Positions 1-12,504 of a stretch of DNA of 64,000 nt are shown here, piece after piece (position 1 is the stretch's first letter; each line of letters begins with the position of its first letter). This DNA is from Guillardia theta CCMP2712 (lineage: Eukaryota > Cryptophyceae > Pyrenomonadales > Geminigeraceae), in NCBI RefSeq assembly GCF_000315625.1, contig NW_005434664.1, forward strand, positions 322,940 to 386,939, in the 5' to 3' direction. The notes below the pieces were generated by a model that saw only the letters and a list, made by a program, of their open reading frames with translations, ran no database searches and was not told the origin of the DNA. Made by a program: the position numbers and the translations under genes.

Positions 1-2
1 TC

Positions 3-86
3 GAGGAGCGAGTCGAACAGAGAGAAGAAATGGCAAAAGCATCTGTTAAGATGAAGCCGGTGCCGCTGCCAATCGTTGTCAAATAG
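3..86 (+). CDS. possible C-terminal fragment of a gene entering from the left
   Basis: A reading frame is open from the window edge to a TAG at 84-86 and encodes a charged stretch followed by a short Pro/Val-rich tail. It could be the last exon of a gene lying to the left. It could equally be a first exon starting at the ATG at 30, since a GTGCCG donor-like site follows at about 60. Only 27 residues are visible and no family can be assigned, so this is a weak call. Confidence 0.2.
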   Translation, partial: EERVEQREEMAKASVKMKPVPLPIVVK

Positions 87-277
87 TAGTATTCGATAAG
101 ATGTGTCTTCGGTTCTAGATCAGGAGGGAGTGAGTCTTGGTTCACAGCAAGATAGAAAGTTACGATGTTGTTGAAATTCAGGTTTTTTCCTTGAGAACAA
201 TCACATTTTGACACTCGATAAGAACTAGCAACTCTAGGAGAACTAGCAACTTGTTAGTGTGGTGCCTTGTGCGATGA

Positions 278-792
278 ATGAGTGTGGGAGGTGGCCTTCA
301 AACGCTCAGCGATATCGAGCTTGTCGAACCAACTTGTTCTGATGTGTTTCTAAACAGGACAATGATTCTTCAGTCCCTTCTCTTCACCAAGCTCGGTGCT
401 CCTTTTGAGACTCCCTCTGGAGGCGCTTGGGATGACCAGATCACCTACAACTTCACCACTGATCCCGAGTACACCGACAACGGCTACGTCAAGCACTACA
501 CTGACCTGTGAGAATATTTCCCGTCCTCCCTCTCCTCTCCTGGTTCCTTCTCACCCTGTTGTCCGTTCCCTAAATCATGGTCTCCTTCTCCTTCTTCACT
601 ATTACACATCTTCCTCCCTCCATCCCTGTTCATGTCATTCGCTCACTTCCATTCAGCTGGAGCCCGGCATGGCAGCACATGGACAACCTCGACCACATCC
701 GCCCCTCCATGGGAGTTCCTTCCTGGGACGCTCCTTCCCAGTGGAACCTCCCCGGACGCGCGTTCCCTGGCCCTGCCGCTGACAAGTTGTAA
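278..792 (+). CDS. small two-exon protein of unknown function
   Basis: Exon 1 ends at 507 before a GTGAGA donor. Exon 2 begins at 657 after a CATTCAG acceptor and ends with TAA at 790-792. Joined, the frame stays open and gives a Trp/Pro-rich C-terminus (WSPAWQHMDNLDHIRPSM followed by WDAPSQWNLPGRAFPGP). The upstream end is uncertain. An ATG at 278 is in frame, but a good acceptor (TTTCTAAACAG) just before 358 suggests an intron there and a first exon further left. There is no signal peptide, and no domain I recognise. The clean splice and unusual composition argue that it is real. The polyG run near 857-875 lies just downstream. Confidence 0.5.
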
Positions 793-946
793 GTTTGGTT
801 GGAGACTTGCGATTTTTTGAGAATTTTAAAGATTGAGATCTTGTGATATCATTCAAGGGTGGGGGGGGGGGGGGGGAGGATTGTACAAAGAATATCGAGG
901 ATGATGAGGGACGAGAGGAAGAAGGAGAGGAGACGGATGGCGAAGG

Positions 947-3771
947 TCAAGATCGTTGCCCAAGACTCTCCTGGTCTTGGCTCTGCAACTGCATGAGGAT
1001 CTCGTGCAGTCGCTGGTTCGTTGCGCTGTGCTCGCGCTCGCTGGTCCAGAAGTGTCACCACCATCACCATCCTCCTGTCCTCCCTGCCTCTCGCTACCTG
1101 ATCTCACTCTCAGCCTCGTGGAGCATCTGGCTGTACTGCTTCGCAAGGTCCTCCAGCTCTCTCGAGTGAGTGAGCATCCCCTCCTCTAGCACAGTGTTCT
1201 CCATCTCCCTCAGGGTGGTGGTCTGCCGCAGCATCAGGACGAGAGAAGATGCTGCATTTAGTCGCACCTCGAACATGGTGATGATGTCACTCAGGACGTC
1301 GCCGAACTCAATCTGGACGTCGATGAGCTCCTGGAGGTGCGTGAGGAGCGGAGAGCAGCGACAAGTCCACTCACTCTCAGCATGGCGGAGATGAGGACGC
1401 GCTGGTCCCCCTTGATCTTCTCCTGCTCTCTTGTGAGCAAGCACTAGGGCAGCGAGATGGCAGACCTCCTTCTCTATCCTCGTAAGCATCCCTCGGTTGC
1501 GACTCGCGATCCTCTGAATCTCCTGCAGGCATGCAAGGTTAGGAGGGAGGGGGAGATCGTGAAGATGGGGAAGTGACAGCAGCGAAGGAGGAGGAAGAAT
1601 GTTGTGGGAGGTGGAAGAAGGGGAAGGGAGGGAAGAGGGAGAAGAGGAGGACGGTTGATTCAAGCAAGGCAGAGACGACAAGACCTGTTCGTGTATCTCT
1701 TCGAGCATGATGAGCCGCTCCTGCATCTCCTCCACCCTGCCATGCCATCACAAGGAGCAGGATCGGACGAGCTCATGCTCTTGCCGGACTAGAGGAACGC
1801 TGACGTTCTTGAGGCCCTTGAGCTCTGCTGTGATGACCCTCAGGTTCTCTTGAGCAACGCTCTGCTCGAGGTCTTCGATCTTCCTCTCCAGCAGCTCCTC
1901 CCTGGCCTGAGCTTGTGCGCTGGTGGAGCGTCAGAGAGAGGAGCGCGAGGTCTGCGAGGCCTCACAGGGCGTTCTGAAGGTTCGTGACGTGATGCTCGTG
2001 TCGGTTCTTGAGCTCGAGGATCTGCTTGTTGAAAGCTTCCTTCTCAGCTGAAGTCTTGCTGTTCATGTACTTGAGCATCGCCTTCCGCTCCTGCAAGCTT
2101 TGTCAGGCAGCAGCATCACTCGCAGCTGCTCTCCACATTCTCCATCTTGTACAAGCGGTTGTATAAAGTCTGAGCCTCCCGGGCGATCTGTGTTTTTGCT
2201 GTCGACAGCCAAGTCAGAGAAAGCCGAAGAGAGTCTTGGGAGAGGTCAGGAGGCACAAGGCAGACCTGAGGCAACTTTTTCTATCTGGTTGCTGTGGAGG
2301 GTGGCAGCGAACTGAAGGGACTTTGACGCTTCTTGGAAACCTGCTTTCAACCTGCGGGCCATCAGAACCACTTCTAATGTTCGCAAGAACAAACCAACCT
2401 CTCCATGTCATTCGAAGTTCTTTCAAGATCAGCCTTCAGCTTGTCGATGACCTGGTTCCTCGATGATATTTGGAGCTGCAAATGAATGTCAGCAAGATTG
2501 AAAACCAAGATGTCAAACACCTCAAGCTCTTTGTTTTGACTTGTCAACTTGTCTCTTTCGAGGGTTCTCAGCGCAAAGTCATGCTTGAGGTTGTTGAGGT
2601 CTTGTTCGATGACGTGCAGGTTGCCGTTAGATTGCTTCTTCTCAATCTCCAAATCGAGCTCGAGACGCCTGATCACCGACTGATATTCCGCATTCGTGCT
2701 TGTTAGCTGGGAGATCTTTTCTTTGTAGTTGGTCAGGTTCTGATCTGCATTCAACACCATCTGATCCAGTTTGTGGTTGCTCGACTTTAGAGTCTCAATG
2801 TTCTTCATCAGCTCTTCGACCTCCCTCTGGTGTCTCAACCTCTCCTCCTCCAGCTGATGTTGTAACGTCGGCGATATGTCGCGGCCTCGCTCATCCAGCT
2901 GCATCTGAGTGACGCTCTGCCGGGACAGAGAGGGGAGTTTTACATCCTCCTTGAGCAATCGTGTGTTTTCTTTCCGCAGGTTCCGGTCCGTGGCGAGGAT
3001 GTGCTCGATGTGGTACTGGAGGTCAACCAGCCGATGCTCACAGAGGGAGACAGTCTGGTCCAGCCGTGAAAGTTGCTCCGGCAACATGCTGCCCGGTTGA
3101 GCTGCAGAGCCCTCACTGCTCACATCTGCCGTCTCATGCAAGGCCTCCTCGACATCCAGCAGAAGGACTCTCCTTCCTTCTTGCTGCTTTGAACTGGAAG
3201 CCTTGGCTGAAGGCAAATTTGACGTGGAAGAAGCTTCTCTCTGAGCATTCTGAACGCTTTGATGATTGACGAGCTCATGGCTGAGTTGCTCTTTCTGCAT
3301 CAGCAGTATCGAGTTCATCGTCAAGATCTTATCGTGCTCCAGCTCCATCTCCATGAGCTTGTGAGATTCTTTCTTCCTGATCTCTAGCTCTTCTTCCAGA
3401 GTCATCAGTTTACTCTGCAGGAGAGACTTCTCATAGGACAGCTTGTGGAGCTGCTGCATGTAATCCTCGTTCAACCTTGCGCAATCATCGAGAGATTTGT
3501 TTGAACTCTCGAGTTGCATACTGAGGCCCCTTATCGATCTATCCAGTCCATCTATCACCTTGTCTTTCTCGCTCAATTTTGAGTTCACAAACGAGAGTTC
3601 TCTCTTCAGCTGGCTCGTATTTGACATCTCCCACTCAAGCTGGTTCTGTAGAGATCTACATCTCTCCATCAGCTTTGCCACCTCCCCCTCCGCCATCGCC
3701 GCCCTGCTCCTTGGCTCCTTCGACATTGCTTCCTGCATCGCAAAACAGTCCTGTTTAGTTTGCTGTATCAA
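947..3771 (-). CDS. long coiled-coil protein
   Basis: A multi-exon minus-strand gene. The largest exon (about 3750 to 2475) encodes nearly continuous heptad-rich coiled coil broken by one Ser/Lys-rich linker near residues 190-210. Further coiled-coil exons follow near 2460-2380, 2100-1970, 1920-1800, 1735-1500 and 1400-1100. The last exon ends in ...LQSQDQESLGQRS with TGA at 947-949. Glu, Gln, Leu and Lys dominate and there are no catalytic motifs. The length (around 800 residues) and repeated leucine heptads suggest a structural or centrosome/ciliary scaffold, but that role is inference. The start at 3771 is the first in-frame Met of the long exon. An acceptor-like ATGCAG at about 3738 means the true start may lie in an upstream exon. 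Confidence 0.75.
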
Positions 3772-4114
3772 TCTGATATCAAACTGTCATGTTGACGCCT
3801 CCCTCTTGGGAATTCACACCTCTCCTATTCAACAAAGACGAATCTTCTAATTTGAGTCACAAAATCGACAAAGACGGTGGGGTACATGTGACTCACTTCC
3901 AGCTACTCATCTCCACCATGGCGCATGTAAATGCATCCTGTCTCATCCACACATCTCCGTTCCTGCATGGCGCCTGCTGCTTTCTGCTTCCTCGATGCTC
4001 CTCGCGCTCCCATCAGCAACAAAGCATGTCCCTCTTCCGGGCGCAGCGATGCTGTAACGGCTGTTACGTTTTAAAAAAACGTTTTACAGACTCTCTTACT
4101 AGGCTGAAGGACAA

Positions 4115-4285
4115 AACCGCCGGCCCGGACTCTACTACACTGTGACACTACTAGTAGGCTGGCCCGACCGCCGCGCAGGCGGCTCCGAGCACGGGCCGGG
4201 CCGGCCGGTATGGCACTGCCGCAGTCACCATCTCGTACCATCACGGTGCCGGACGGTGGCAACTGCACTCACTGCGGGCGGCAGC
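4115..4285. other. GC-rich word island between two genes
   Basis: Intergenic DNA between the 5' side of the coiled-coil gene and the 3' end of the next gene. It is composed largely of GGCC, CCGG, GCCGG, CACTG and GACTC words, with no open frame of interest. It belongs to the same class as the islands at 17.7, 25.0, 34.8, 47.4, 52.0, 57.4, 60.2 and 60.8 kb. Confidence 0.6.
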
Positions 4286-4365
4286 GCATGACTTGGCATA
4301 CCGTACTAGCTACGGTGAATGACTCATGAGACTCATCATTGCGTAATAATCAATCAGTAACCGGG

Positions 4366-7300
4366 TTACATTACATTACAACTTTTGTCTACAGAAGTTC
4401 TTTCACTTTCGCGATCAGAACCTTGGCACCTTGTGCTTCTTCCAGTCTCTTGCGAAGGCATCAAAAACTCTCTCCTCTGAGCAACGATGCTAGGGTTTTG
4501 TCGCATTTCTTCTAATAGTTCTTCAGAGTCGTCCACAGGGCCTTCTACCAAACTCAATGCCCCATCGATCAGATCAGGGTGCAATGGAGGCAGCAGGCAG
4601 TGGAGTGGATCCTCTCCGTCACTTTCCTGAATGCTTTCCGATGAAATGCTGATAGAGTCGGGTACATATTCCGAATCCGACTCGTCCCGATAAACAGCAT
4701 CCCCCGAAAGAAATTCAGTAAAGAAACGACAAGAGTCGCTATCACAACTGTAGGACGAATCGCTGAAAGACAAAACAAACAATCAATATTCAAATGCCAT
4801 GAACAGTCGAAGCACCTGGACTGAGACAAATTGCTGCTTGCACTGTCTTGGCCACTATCGAATGGAGTTTGAGGACACTCATCTGCAACGTAATAAGTGT
4901 GTTCATTACAGACATAGGCAAAGGGCCAAAAAGGTACCTTCAGATGCATGCCTGACGAGTGCATCAGACTTTTGAAACACTTTCTCGAGATGAGATAGTC
5001 CATCCTTTACAATGCTCCCCTCCATGGAATCTGCAGCGATCGCTCTAAAAGACTCATGCCCTCTATCTGCTGCAATATGCAAATTGACCCTGTCCTCCGA
5101 TTGAACCTTCTCCTGGTCATTTCCTCCCTGATTGTTTCCATCCTCTATCTCCGATCCAAGAACGAAAACGGCACTAGACTGAGATTGTGATTCAGGGTCA
5201 GCCAGGTGCTGGAAACAATCTACAGCTGCAACTTCAAATTCATCCCCAGCCTCTGCTTCCCTACTGACCAGCCCTTCCTCCTGAGCTTTGCAATCCTCAG
5301 CCTCTGAATCGATCTCAGACCAAGCCTCTTCACCAAACAACAAGCCCGTCACGTCACCACTGTAGCTAAAAGTCTTACACTGAGCTTCTGCAAATTCGAT
5401 TCCCCCAGGTGCCTCGCTTCCGTCGTCAGCCTTGTCGTGAGCGTACTCCTTGCAAGCTTGTGGGTCTCCTTGCCTCTGGCTGTCATCCTCCTTAGCTCCC
5501 TTAGCCCTCTCAGCCCCGTCCTCGAGCTTTCCGATGCAGACAAAGCTTGACTCGGCCCTGTCAGCCTCCTCGTCGGCCTCTGCTTCTCGTCTGACCAGCC
5601 CTTCCTCCTGCGCTTTGCCATCCTCAGCCTCTGGCCTAGCCTCAGACTCGCCGACCCCCCCAGGTGCCTCGCTTCCGTCGTCAGCCTTGTCGTGAGCGTA
5701 CTCCTTGCAAGCTTGTGGGTCTCCTTGCCTCTGGCTGTCATCCTCCTTAGCTCCCTTAGCCCTCTCAGCCTCGTCCTCGAGCTTTCCGATGCAGACAAAG
5801 CTTGACTCGGCCCTGTCAGCCTCCTCGTCGGCCTCTGCTTCTCGTCTGACCAGCCCTTCCTCCTGCGCTTTGCCATCCTCAGCCTCTGGCCTAGCCTCAG
5901 ACTCGCCGACCCCCCCAGGTGCCTCGCTTCCGTCGTCAGCCTTGTCGTGAGCGTACTCCTTGCAAGCTTGTGGGTCTCCTTGCCTCTGGCTGTCATCCTC
6001 CTTAGCTCCCTTAGCCCTCTCAGCCCCGTCCTCGAGCTTTCCGATGCAGACAAAGCTTGACTCGGCCCTGTCAGCCTCCTCGTCGGCCTCTGCTTCTCGT
6101 CTGACCAGCCCTTTCCTCCTGCGCTTGCCATCCTCAGCCTCTGGCCTAGCCTCAGACTCGCCGACCCCCCCAGGTGCCTCGCTTCCGTCGTCAGCCTTGT
6201 CGTGAGCGTACTCCTTGCAAGCTTGTGGGTCTCCTTGCCTCTGGCTGTCATCCTCCTTAGCTCCCTTAGCCCTCTCAGCCTCGTCCTCGAGCTTTCCGAT
6301 GCAGACAAAGCTTGACTCGGCCCTGTCAGCCTCCTCGTCGGCCTCTGCTTCTCGTCTGACCAGCCCTTCCTCCTGCGCTTTGCCATCCTCAGCCTCTGGC
6401 CTAGCCTCAGACTCGCCGACCCCCCCAGGTGCCTCGCTTCCGTCGTCAGCCTTGTCGTGAGCGTACTCCTTGCAAGCTTGTGGGTCTCCTTGCCTCTGGC
6501 TGTCATCCTCCTTAGCTCCCTTAGCCCTCTCAGCCTCGTCCTCGAGCTTTCCGATGCAGACAAAGCTTGACTCGGCCCTGTCAGCCTCCTCGTCGGCCTC
6601 TGCTTCTCGTCTGACCAGCCCTTCCTCCTGCGCTTTGCCATCCTCAGCCTCTGGCCTAGCCTCAGACTCGCCGACCCCCCCAGGTGCCTCGCTTCCGTCG
6701 TCAGCCTTGTCGTGAGCGTACTCCTTGCAAGCTTGTGGGTCTCCTTGCCTCTGGCTGTCATCCTCCTTAGCTCCCTTAGCCCTCTCAGCCTCGTCCTCGA
6801 GCTTTCCGATGCAGACAAAGCTTGACTCGGCCCTGTCAGCCTCCTCATCGGCCTCTGCTTCTCGTCTGACCAGCCCTTCCTCCTGCGCTTTGCCATCCTC
6901 AGCCTCTGGCCTAGCCTTAGGCTCGGCGCCTTGTTGACGCGACAAGCCTGTCATTTCACGGCTGTTGCTGCCAGTCGTACACTCAGTTTCTGGCTCGTAT
7001 CTAGAGTCAGGGGTTTGCTCATTAATTTTGCTGGAAGCACAGCAAGAGTTGTATTTTTGGTCTTCATTTCCGCTGCTAGCATCAGTTAGCCATTGGCTAC
7101 TATTTTCCTCAGTCATCTTGTTCTTTGCTTTGATAAAATTCACAAAGCCTGACCAAACTGAACAGTGCTGTTTTGTCTTCCTCTTGGGTTCAACCTGAGC
7201 AGGACTTACGCGCTTTCTGTTGTTTTGGGCCTCTTGCTCACTCTGAAAGTGTGGTTGAACCCTCCAATCATCAACACCCTTGGCATTCCAGCTACCCTTG

Positions 7301-9405
7301 TCCTGATGTTCCGGCTGTCTCTTTGCTTTGTTCTCTCCGTCGTTATCATCGTCACGCGCACAAAACTTTTCGGACCATACTCCGTCTCTGCAAGTCGTGC
7401 TTAACCCCAATTCGCAATCTGCCTTCGTCCTAGATACTTGTCCATTTTCCTTCACTGGAATGCGAGCTTTGTTTTGGGATCCATGCTCGCCATGATCAAT
7501 ACTGGAGCTGGTTTGAGCCAGATCACTCTTTTCAGATTCTGAGTTTTGCTTAGGCTCTTCAGAAGCCGCTCTGTCATACTCAGGGTCAGGTGTATCCACA
7601 CGTGTGGAGTACATCGTAGCACAACTGTCAGTCTTGGATTTTGCTTCTCCTTTAACTTCAGCCTCATTTTGAGAATCGGATCTGTAATCACACTTGGAGC
7701 CTGTAGCAGCACCAAGGTTCCCGTCGCCAGCCTTTACTTCTAGCTTCTGCACAGCTTTTGATGATGTATTGGATTGAGTTTGATATTGGAGCTCGTCAGC
7801 ACATGAAAGGACTGTCGAAGTTTCAACCAGAAAGATTTGCTGGCTGGATGAGCTGTCCGTCGATGTCCAGCTGTTTTTGACTGACTCATCATCCTCCCAT
7901 TTTCGTTCCTGATGATCGACATTTATCGGATCGTGAATGTCCTCCTGAAATTTCTCTGCAAGCAGATTTCGTCCAGACTCTTGCTCTTGGTTTGGCATGA
8001 ATTCAGATTTGACATCGCATTCTTTCAGATTGCTTGGTTGGATCGAACATTTCTTGTCAGCTGGAAATAGAATTTGCTGTCGCCCATATCTTTTCACGCG
8101 CTTGATTGTATTCAAGATATGGAGATCTGCAATGTTTTCCGTGTCATCTGGAGAGACAGTACCGTGCAAATTATTACCTTCAGTCTCTTGGTGATATATT
8201 GCAGTATTTTTGCCGTCTTTCGTACAACTGTTCGTCATCGTGCACCGACTTTCTGTCTGGTTTAATTTAGATGTCGACATTTTACATGTTCCGGATTTTG
8301 CTTGCGCAGATTGTGTGATTCCATATTCATGCTCTTTACCTCCATCGTTTACTTGCTCACCGTGAGGAGGAGCTTCATGACTGTAAGCATCTGTATGTTG
8401 TCGATGCACAGGCGTCAATTGAGCATCATCAAAGCTGAACATGAATTTCGGAAACGGCCTTGCAAATGGTTGAATAGCCGAAACTATTTGAGGCGATTCA
8501 AATGAAAAAGGTAATTCGACTGCCTTCTCCGTTTCATATCGTTTTGATGGTTGGTCGTCTATTGTCTCTGCAAGTACTGATATCCCATGCAATTCGGTTC
8601 GAGGATCGCCTTTATTCAAACCATCGCTTTCTTGTCTCATTTGAACTTTTTTGTTTGTTCTTGTGTCATATTCAGTGCTCTGATGTGGAGGCAATTTTCC
8701 CGATGATGAGGAAATCGTACAAAAGCGATCTTCGGTGTTCAGGGATTCTTGGCTTGTATTTCTGATTTTGGAACATTCAGGATTCATCTCTTTAGAGGAT
8801 GACATCGGAGTCAAAACAGAGTGATTGGCTGGCATCAACGAGTTTGGTCTGACATTTGATTGTGTTGGATCGACATGAATCTCACAGCCAATGAGTTTGT
8901 TTTTTTTTTCCACTGGAACTGAGAAAGCACCCTGTTTCAACCGTGAACAATCAGGAATCTGTGTAGTCTCCGACAGCCTTTTAGGTCGAATTTTGTCCAC
9001 GTCAGGTTTCGATCGATAGTTAGAAGAAAATGCAAATGCCGATCTACTTCGCTTCCTCAACTCTTCAACATTGCCGGTACCGAATTTGAGTTTTCGTTTG
9101 CTAAGAGTAGGCAGTGATTTCTTTTCTTCAACTTGTACAAATGAAATATCATTTTTGTTGTCTGAAGTTTTTGAAAGTTTCTTGTCAGGTTCTCTCATAG
9201 ATGTCTTGCGCTTCTTGTATTCGGCTAGCACAAGATTACCTGTACCTTCGACTCGTCGAACGCATCTGGTTGGTCCATGTGAATTGTTCTCACTTCTTGT
9301 CGCTGGCATTGCAACTAGACTTGTTGATGTCTTCTGTGATCGACTATCTTCCACAGCGATGTGCCAGGCGTTCAGCATGAGTCTCGCAAGCTCCGCCGCC
9401 GACAT
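4366..9405 (-). CDS. large low-complexity protein with six 85-residue repeats
   Basis: Three exons join cleanly: 9405-4938, 4882-4816 and 4762-4366, with donors GTACC and GTGCT and acceptors TTGCAG and TTTCAG. They give 1643 residues ending at TAA 4366-4368. I chose the Met at 9405 (MSAAELARLMLNAW) because it opens a helical, conserved-looking segment. An upstream Met at 9546 is in frame but reads like 5' UTR. The first 850 residues are polar and Lys/Ser/Gln-rich with scattered KKRK clusters that could act as nuclear localisation signals. Next come six tandem 85-residue units (positions 5403-6917) rich in Glu, Ala, Asp and Gly, each with one Cys (SSFVCIGKLED). A degenerate partial unit follows, then an acidic Ser-rich tail. 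No enzymatic domain is visible. A disordered nuclear or scaffold protein is the most that can be inferred. Confidence 0.85.
5403..6917 (-). repeat. tandem array of six 255-bp coding repeats
   Basis: Units recur with a period of exactly 255 bp (85 codons) and differ by only a few bases. Examples are a GAG/GGG-type Glu/Gly switch in the KLED(E/G)AERAKG segment and one local double indel near 6110-6130. The near identity at silent sites implies recent duplication or ongoing gene conversion. Because the period is a multiple of three, copy number can change without breaking the frame. Confidence 0.95.
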
Positions 9406-9559
9406 GATCGAATGACTTTGGCGGGAACCAAGAGTTTGTGGCCTATCTATGAGGTGGTTCCCTACTCCCCACGCAAGCCCATCGGAAAACTGGCAAGTGG
9501 GCAAGGTGCTGCTCATCATCAGTGAAAAGATGAAATGGAAACACAATTAGCTCACCGCA

Positions 9560-12340
9560 TTTAGCCTCCATCCCCTCAACTACCTCAGGTTCGAGGCTTT
9601 CCTAGCACCTTCCTAGACTGGGTCATAGTGAGGTCTGTGGAGCATAAGGAAGTGGGTGCATCTGACCCTCATCCCCTCATCCGATCGCTATAGGAATGCC
9701 ATAGGATCCTTAGGTCAGATAGAACCTAGGTCGTACGTAGTCAACAACATCATTGATCGTAACGGATGGTGTCCGTTGAGGGTCCATAACCCCACCCCTT
9801 CGATGTATCACCCCCACCCAAGTTTTGTGAGTCCCGTTCCTTCCCCACAAGTGACACATCTTCTTCCCGACCCCGGTACCACCCCCTTGTTTCCCTGGAA
9901 AGTACCTATCGTGACCCAGCAAGTAAACCAGAACGCCCCACCCCCAGCTTTGAGCAGCGGCCTCCCACATATGCTGACAGCACCCGCCACCCCTCAGAGC
10001 GCAAAGGGTGCCTAAAACCTTTTTTTGAGCCTCATCCACCCCAGGATTGTAGGCCAACTTAACGTAGGAAGAAGGGGTACGCAGTTGGTACGGCGGGCAC
10101 CTGCATTCAAGCACCGTGCACAGGGGTGATAGACAATTCTATAAAAGGAAAACGTACCACCCCCGCGGATGAAGCCTCGTGACCCAATTTTGCAGCCCAG
10201 CCTACCCCTCGTTGAAAGATCACTACCCCCTCGAGATACCAATGCTTTACAAACCATTCTCAACGACCAGACCACCCAACCCCTATCCTGACCAAGAAGC
10301 CCTACAGCGCGTTACCTAAGTGGTCATACTCTTTTCTTATACAGGTATCCCCGTAATAGGACCAAGGGTACACTTCTCAATCACGATACGGTGTAAGACA
10401 CCCCCGCCGACAAAAGACAAGCAATCCCCACCCCCCACCTACCCCAGAAATGCACTCCCCAATTTTACAACACTCTCCAATACGACCTTCTCGCATATGA
10501 GAAGGGGGGGTAGTACTAGTGGATTGTGAGTACCCTACCCTGAAGAAGAGAACGTGTCAAATCCCTGCCCTGTCCTCTTCTATATCTGTTGTATAACAGA
10601 CACCCTACCCCTTGAACTACGAGTTTTCTCAAATCTACTCCCTTCAGCAAGCACCCCCACCACCCAAGCTTTCTACACCCCTTCTCCTCTGCAGAATCAT
10701 CCTAGCATTCCCCTCTTCCACTAGGCGTTGCAGGGGAAGGATGCTAGATTTAGGGGTGGTACCAAGGTTGTAGCAGCGAGGGTTAAAACGTGATCGAGCT
10801 GATGGGGTACGAAAAATTGAAAAATAATTGTGGTAGGGTGGAAATGGTTGAGAATCATGGGTAGGGTTGAATCGATTTAAGCATGGTAAAGGGGTACTCG
10901 TCAGGGGGGTAGGTATTTTGTTGAGGCGGAGGGTGGCGTACTCAGCTGCAACAGAATTCAAAAAAAGATGGTGGAGTATGGGGAAAGGGGGGGTACTACC
11001 TGGATCTTCGGGCAACAAAGAAGTTGATACATTTTAGAGGTGGGGTGCTCCACGAAAAGGAGGTACTGGGTAGGGTTGTAGGTTAGTCTTTGGATAGATA
11101 CTACAAGGGGTCGACTATGAAACAGAGTCGGAGGGAGGGTGGTCTTCAGAGGGTACCTGCCAATAGAATGGGGGTACGAGCTGTAGGCGGTGGGGTACAC
11201 AACAGTCGCAATGTTGGAGTGAGACCCAGGTGGGGTACTGGAGCAATTGTTAAATGGGGAGAAGGGGTACTACCACAGTCACGAGGATTAATGAAGGAAA
11301 CGACGGGCAGGTCGTTGAAGGTCCAACTCCCCAAGAAGGGGGGGTATTGACTGGATTAGGTGGGGTGGGTCGACAGGTCGGGGGAATGTGACTAAAAGAG
11401 GCCATGAGGCGGGGGTTGGTGGTATCCTTTGACGTTGTTTCGATCACAAATATGTATGGTACTCTTCAAAAGGAGGGGGTACATGGAGTACCCTAACAAA
11501 GTAAGCAGTGCAATCTATAGGAGGACCATCTGAAAACAAGGGGTACATTTACCAGGGCAATCCAATTACATACTGGACATGGGGTACTGGTTATTGTTGT
11601 TCAATTTGAGGGTAGGGTGGTTTGGAATGGTGGACAATCTGTGTGGGATTAAAAACACTGAAATACGAAAAGCTCTATTTTCAAAATTGAGGGATTGAAG
11701 CAACGAAAAGTTTTCTTATCTCATCGTTTGAAACGAAACGATGAGATATTTGTACGGGAGAGGATTTTTTTTACAGTACCCACCCCCATTCACAGCTTCT
11801 AGAAATGTGATGCATGTATCCTTACCCACCCTTGTGCTGCCCCGACGATCAATGACCCGTCGGAAAAGACCCAACGGCCCTGATGACCCCTGAACCGACA
11901 GAATTCTATTGATGAGAATCGAGATACCCGTAGTTTTGACCTAAATTGCATTATCGAACGACGGGTGAATGATGTATCAGTAGCGGCTGTCCGGAAAGAA
12001 GAACGGGTGGGGTAGTAGAATTGACCCAATTGACGTCCAGGGTGGGTGGTAAACATCGGATGAAGTGATTTTTAAAATTCCATGGGGGTGGGTAATCGGG
12101 GGAGTTGGGCCGGGGTGGGTAAGATGGATGGGTCAGACTGGCTTGAAGGATACAGGGTGGTACCCTGTATTTGGGGTAGTAAAGAGGGCAAAAGTGGGGT
12201 ATTCGCAAGGGACGGAAGGGGTCACAGGAGGGGGGTGACAAAAGTCAGGGCAGAGGTTGTAGGGTGGAGCGGTGACGAGGTGGGGGGTGGGGTGGGAGGA
12301 CTAAAGGAAAACCTTCGCCTCCCGATCCCGCTAGCTGCCA
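9560..12340. other. gene-free tract rich in TACCCC / GGGGTA words
   Basis: About 2.8 kb between the start of the repeat protein (-) and the acidic-protein gene (+). No frame shows credible coding sequence. From about 9650 to 10680 the + strand is C-rich with many ACCCC and TACCCC words. From about 10740 to 12330 the + strand is G-rich with frequent GGGGTA and GGGTAC words. The orientation therefore flips near 10.7 kb, without an obvious long inverted repeat visible by eye. It contains the hairpin at 11717-11748. Confidence 0.7.
11717..11748. other. perfect 13-bp-arm hairpin
   Basis: The arms 11717-11729 and 11736-11748 are perfect reverse complements (TATCTCATCGTTT and AAACGATGAGATA) around a 6-nt loop, inside the G-rich tract. 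It is not followed by a T run in a terminator context, so its role is unknown. Confidence 0.8.
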
Positions 12341-12504
12341 TCCTCCCCCTTTGTTGATCTCTTGCGGAAGCGTTCTTCTCGCCCCCGCCCCCGCCCTTCA
12401 AGTTTCAGAGTGCTTGTATTCTCTTGATTCGAGACTCTCTCTCTCCTCTCTCCTCTTGACTGCCTTCTCCCAAACTTTCTCGCCCGCTCCTAGCACCAAC
12501 CTTG

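Noticed and set aside
5349-6896. 515-residue open frame and six 81-residue antisense frames through the tandem array
   Set aside because: They are shadows created by the 255-bp periodicity and GC-rich codons. The 1643-residue frame has proper exon joins and composition.
5403-6917. CRISPR-like array
   Set aside because: The units are 255 bp, contiguous without spacers, and in coding frame in a eukaryotic gene.
9656-12357. Many 60-130-residue open frames in the GGGGTA tract
   Set aside because: They are driven by skewed G/C words, low complexity, and none shows a domain or splice pattern.
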